Assembly: GCA_905372595.1 (NCBI GenBank)
Contig: CAJPPS010000059.1
Span: forward strand, 1 to 8,194
Length of the DNA stretch: 8,194 nucleotides
Reading direction: 5' to 3'
Source of the DNA: an uncultured Capnocytophaga sp.
Lineage (GTDB): Bacteria; Bacteroidota; Bacteroidia; Flavobacteriales; Flavobacteriaceae
Shown here: positions 6,041 through 8,194 of the stretch, one piece after another
Layout: each line of letters starts with the position of its first letter
Position numbering within the stretch: the first letter of the stretch is position 1
Notes under the pieces: model-generated
Database searches by the model: none
What the model saw: only the letters and a program-made list of their open reading frames with translations
Told to the model about the DNA's origin: nothing
Made by a program: the position numbers and the translations under genes

Positions 6041-8146
6041 TTAATAATTAATATTTAAGTTATAAGTAAGTTTCAAGAAATAAGATCTTCCATATCCCAG
6101 GAGTATACTAGAGGAGCTTTCGTGTCCTACAGTTAATAAGGTTCTTGAGACAGTTGTTACATCTAATAGGTTTCTAACACCCAAAGTAAGTTCTAATCGT
6201 TTATGGAGGAGATTTTTCTTTATAGAAGCATCTAGCCAGCCATAAGGGTCTCTTTCAGAAACAACATAGCCATTGGCCGTACTAGCCCATAATTGAGACT
6301 TTCCTACATATTTATAATAACCTGAAATAGAAGTATCCCAAGAAGGAATATTATAAGAAAGCCCTACATTTCCTACAATATTCAGCAGATAACGGCTGTC
6401 AGTCTGGTACTGATTGTTATTAATAAGTTGAGATATCCAAGTGAGAGAAGCTCCAATATTCAAGTCAAAATTATGAATTATAAGCTTATTAGGAGAAGAT
6501 AAATTAATGTATTTATACTCACTAATATTGATATTCTGATACTTAGGAGTAGCACCGTCATAGCCAATAAGAGCGCTTGTGATACGATCCTTTATAGTAT
6601 TATAACTGATTCCTATTTGGTTCTTGAGAGTAGCTCTATTCTCAAAGGATGTAAGCTTTTTAAGGCTCGTATCCACAGAGAGACTACCTTCAGGGAGTAA
6701 TGCCTCGTTGCCAAGGAAATGATGCCCCTCGAAGATAATATTAGAATAGAGTTCATAGAAATCAGGGGTACGATAGGAACGCCCCACAGAAGCTCTCCAT
6801 TCATAATTGTCTTTGAACAAATATCTTGTTCCCAAGGAGTAGGAATATTGGTTGTCAAATAAAGTCTGGAATGAATATCTTCCTCCTATGCTAGTAGAAA
6901 ATTTATCTGTGAAATGATATTCTGAGACAAGAAAAGCATCATAGTTATCAATGTTCTTTTGAACTTCTCTTGTTCTGTTTTGTTCAGCATCTACTAAAGC
7001 AAATCCTTTATTGGAGGTAGCCTCATAGCCTAAAGAAAGAGCTAACTTCTTGTTATAGAATAGTTTGTTGAGGTTTCCTTTGGAGTAGAATACTTGCATA
7101 GATTCTATGAGTTGTTTTCGGTTGTCCGCTTCTGTTTTCTGACTAATAATATATCTAAAGTCTTCATTTTCTCGAGTTTGTTTCTGGAAAGAGAAAGAAA
7201 AATCATAATTTAGCCATCCCGTTCCATTCAGGTTCAAGTTGTGGAACTGCCGCTTATAGAAATAACGCTTGTCATTTCCGTATTTGTAAGCCCCCCAGTG
7301 ATCATTATAGGCTGATTTTATATTTCGGTCATAGTAATCAATATCTTGAGTCATCCATTCAAACTTGTAGAAAGTGTTGAATTTCTGAGAGTGATAATTC
7401 ACCAATGCATTGGTCTGCCAATAGGTACGTGGTAGATACATATAACCTCTTCCTTGGCTATTATAGAGAACATTTTTTCCATTATAATCACCTAAAAACC
7501 CCATAAATCGATTGCGAGTAGTTCCTAATGAAGCTAGCCAATTTTGATTAATATTATGAGTAGCTTTGAAGTTCTGAATATGTCGCCCTCTATCCTTTAT
7601 ATTGTATTCTTTCCCTACTGTTTCCTCCTGTAGGGAATAGGATATGTCCCATTGGTTAGGTGTTTTTCTTTTGGTAATAATATTTAGAATGCCACTTACA
7701 GCATTTGCTCCGTGTGTAACTCCCATCGCTCCTTCTACGATTTCAATACGTTCGATATCTTCCAGATTGATTTGAGACAAATCCGTATTATTTCCAAAAC
7801 CTCCTTCATTAACTAAAGGGACGTTATCCACCAATATTTTGAAATAATCTGAGTCCAAACCAAAAAGGGACACTGTAGAACGTCCAGATTCCCCGCTAGG
7901 TACTACTGTAATATTCACATATTGGTTCAGTACATCACCAAGATTTGAAGCTCCTAAGCTTTTAATCTGTTCCTCTGTGATTACTTGCACATTTTTGATA
8001 GATTTTCTAATAGATTGAGGCTCTATCTGTGCAGAAACTACAATATCATCCAGCCTGATAATTTTCTTAGGGTCAAGAGTATCTCTCTGAGAAAAAGTAC
8101 TTTGTATACTAAATAATCCTACAGAGAAAATCAAAAGAAATCGCAT
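6041..8146 (-). CDS. TonB-dependent outer-membrane receptor, heme-type (HmuR/HemR-like)
   Basis: 701 residues, complete. A signal peptide (about 1-19) precedes a possible TonB box, DDIVVSA (33-39). The plug domain (about 44-160) shows ITEEQIKSLGASNLGDVL, ILVDNVPLV, IERIEIVEGAMGVTHGANAVSGILNIIT. The 22-strand type barrel fills the rest and ends in an aromatic residue (Tyr701), as expected for outer-membrane insertion. In the barrel, YRTP (458-461), His475-His476 and NEALLPE (480-486) line up with the FRAP/YRAP...His...NPDL segment that marks heme receptors such as HemR and HmuR, where the enclosed His is needed for heme use. The receptor would import heme into the periplasm using TonB/ExbBD energy, and the HmuY-like lipoprotein gene directly downstream supports this. 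In P. gingivalis the order is reversed (hmuY first). No hmuSTUV-like genes follow on this side. Siderophore or other ligands cannot be excluded. Confidence 0.9.
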   Translation of the reverse strand: MRFLLIFSVGLFSIQSTFSQRDTLDPKKIIRLDDIVVSAQIEPQSIRKSIKNVQVITEEQIKSLGASNLGDVLNQYVNITVVPSGESGRSTVSLFGLDSDYFKILVDNVPLVNEGGFGNNTDLSQINLEDIERIEIVEGAMGVTHGANAVSGILNIITKRKTPNQWDISYSLQEETVGKEYNIKDRGRHIQNFKATHNINQNWLASLGTTRNRFMGFLGDYNGKNVLYNSQGRGYMYLPRTYWQTNALVNYHSQKFNTFYKFEWMTQDIDYYDRNIKSAYNDHWGAYKYGNDKRYFYKRQFHNLNLNGTGWLNYDFSFSFQKQTRENEDFRYIISQKTEADNRKQLIESMQVFYSKGNLNKLFYNKKLALSLGYEATSNKGFALVDAEQNRTREVQKNIDNYDAFLVSEYHFTDKFSTSIGGRYSFQTLFDNQYSYSLGTRYLFKDNYEWRASVGRSYRTPDFYELYSNIIFEGHHFLGNEALLPEGSLSVDTSLKKLTSFENRATLKNQIGISYNTIKDRITSALIGYDGATPKYQNINISEYKYINLSSPNKLIIHNFDLNIGASLTWISQLINNNQYQTDSRYLLNIVGNVGLSYNIPSWDTSISGYYKYVGKSQLWASTANGYVVSERDPYGWLDASIKKNLLHKRLELTLGVRNLLDVTTVSRTLLTVGHESSSSILLGYGRSYFLKLTYNLNINY

Positions 8147-8171
8147 TTCGAGGTTAAATTTTATTAGGGTG

Positions 8172-8179
8172 CAAAGGTA
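8172..8179 (-). promoter_or_regulatory. Promoter -7 box for the receptor/HmuY-like operon
   Basis: On the minus strand TACCTTTG matches TAnnTTTG and lies 25 nt before the ATG at 8146. The -33 element would fall just past the right edge of the window, and so would any Fur-type operator, so iron control cannot be judged here. Confidence 0.7.
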
Positions 8180-8194
8180 ATAATTGTTTTTATT

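Noticed and set aside
6613..6858. Second minus-strand frame inside the receptor gene
   Set aside because: It overlaps the receptor in another frame and has no domain; the receptor frame is continuous with expected motifs.

Overview
The window looks like chromosomal DNA from a low-GC member of the Bacteroidota, most probably a flavobacterium. The evidence is the promoter style (three start regions carry a TAnnTTTG -7 box and one has a full TTG-N19-TAnnTTTG), A-rich leaders without Shine-Dalgarno sites, several SSC-type lipoproteins, and HmuY-like and BspA-like protein families. A host-associated genus such as Capnocytophaga would fit the heme-uptake pair and the lipoprotein surface-export motif, but that genus guess is an inference.

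Layout. Positions 1-601 (minus strand) hold a decayed lipoprotein gene that runs off the left edge. It has no usable start codon and one in-frame TGA. Positions 716-1537 (plus) encode a complete trimeric-type purine nucleoside phosphorylase with its own promoter and terminator. Positions 1674-2544 (plus) form a two-gene operon, a six-helix membrane protein overlapping a small winged-helix regulator by 11 bp, again with a promoter and a terminator. Positions 2771-4852 (plus) encode a 693-residue surface-type lipoprotein. It has a stalk of eight 23-residue GNW repeats alternating with collagen-like Gly-X-Y stretches, the stalk is bracketed by two copies of a 47-residue module, and a BspA-type leucine-rich domain follows.

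A perfect 16-bp stem at 4851-4886 ends that gene and also the convergent minus-strand operon. That operon reads leftward from 8146: a TonB-dependent outer-membrane receptor with the FRAP/His/NPDL-like signature of heme receptors, then 11 nt later a HmuY-family lipoprotein. Together they look like a heme capture and import pair. The lipoprotein would collect heme at the surface and the receptor would move it across the outer membrane using TonB energy. The periplasmic and inner-membrane parts of such a pathway are not in the window.

No RNA gene, insertion sequence, CRISPR array or origin was seen. All intergenic stretches are short (under 300 bp) and are mostly accounted for by promoters and terminators. 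I found no clearly unprecedented multi-gene system. The most unusual object is the repeat-stalk/leucine-rich lipoprotein at 2771-4852.
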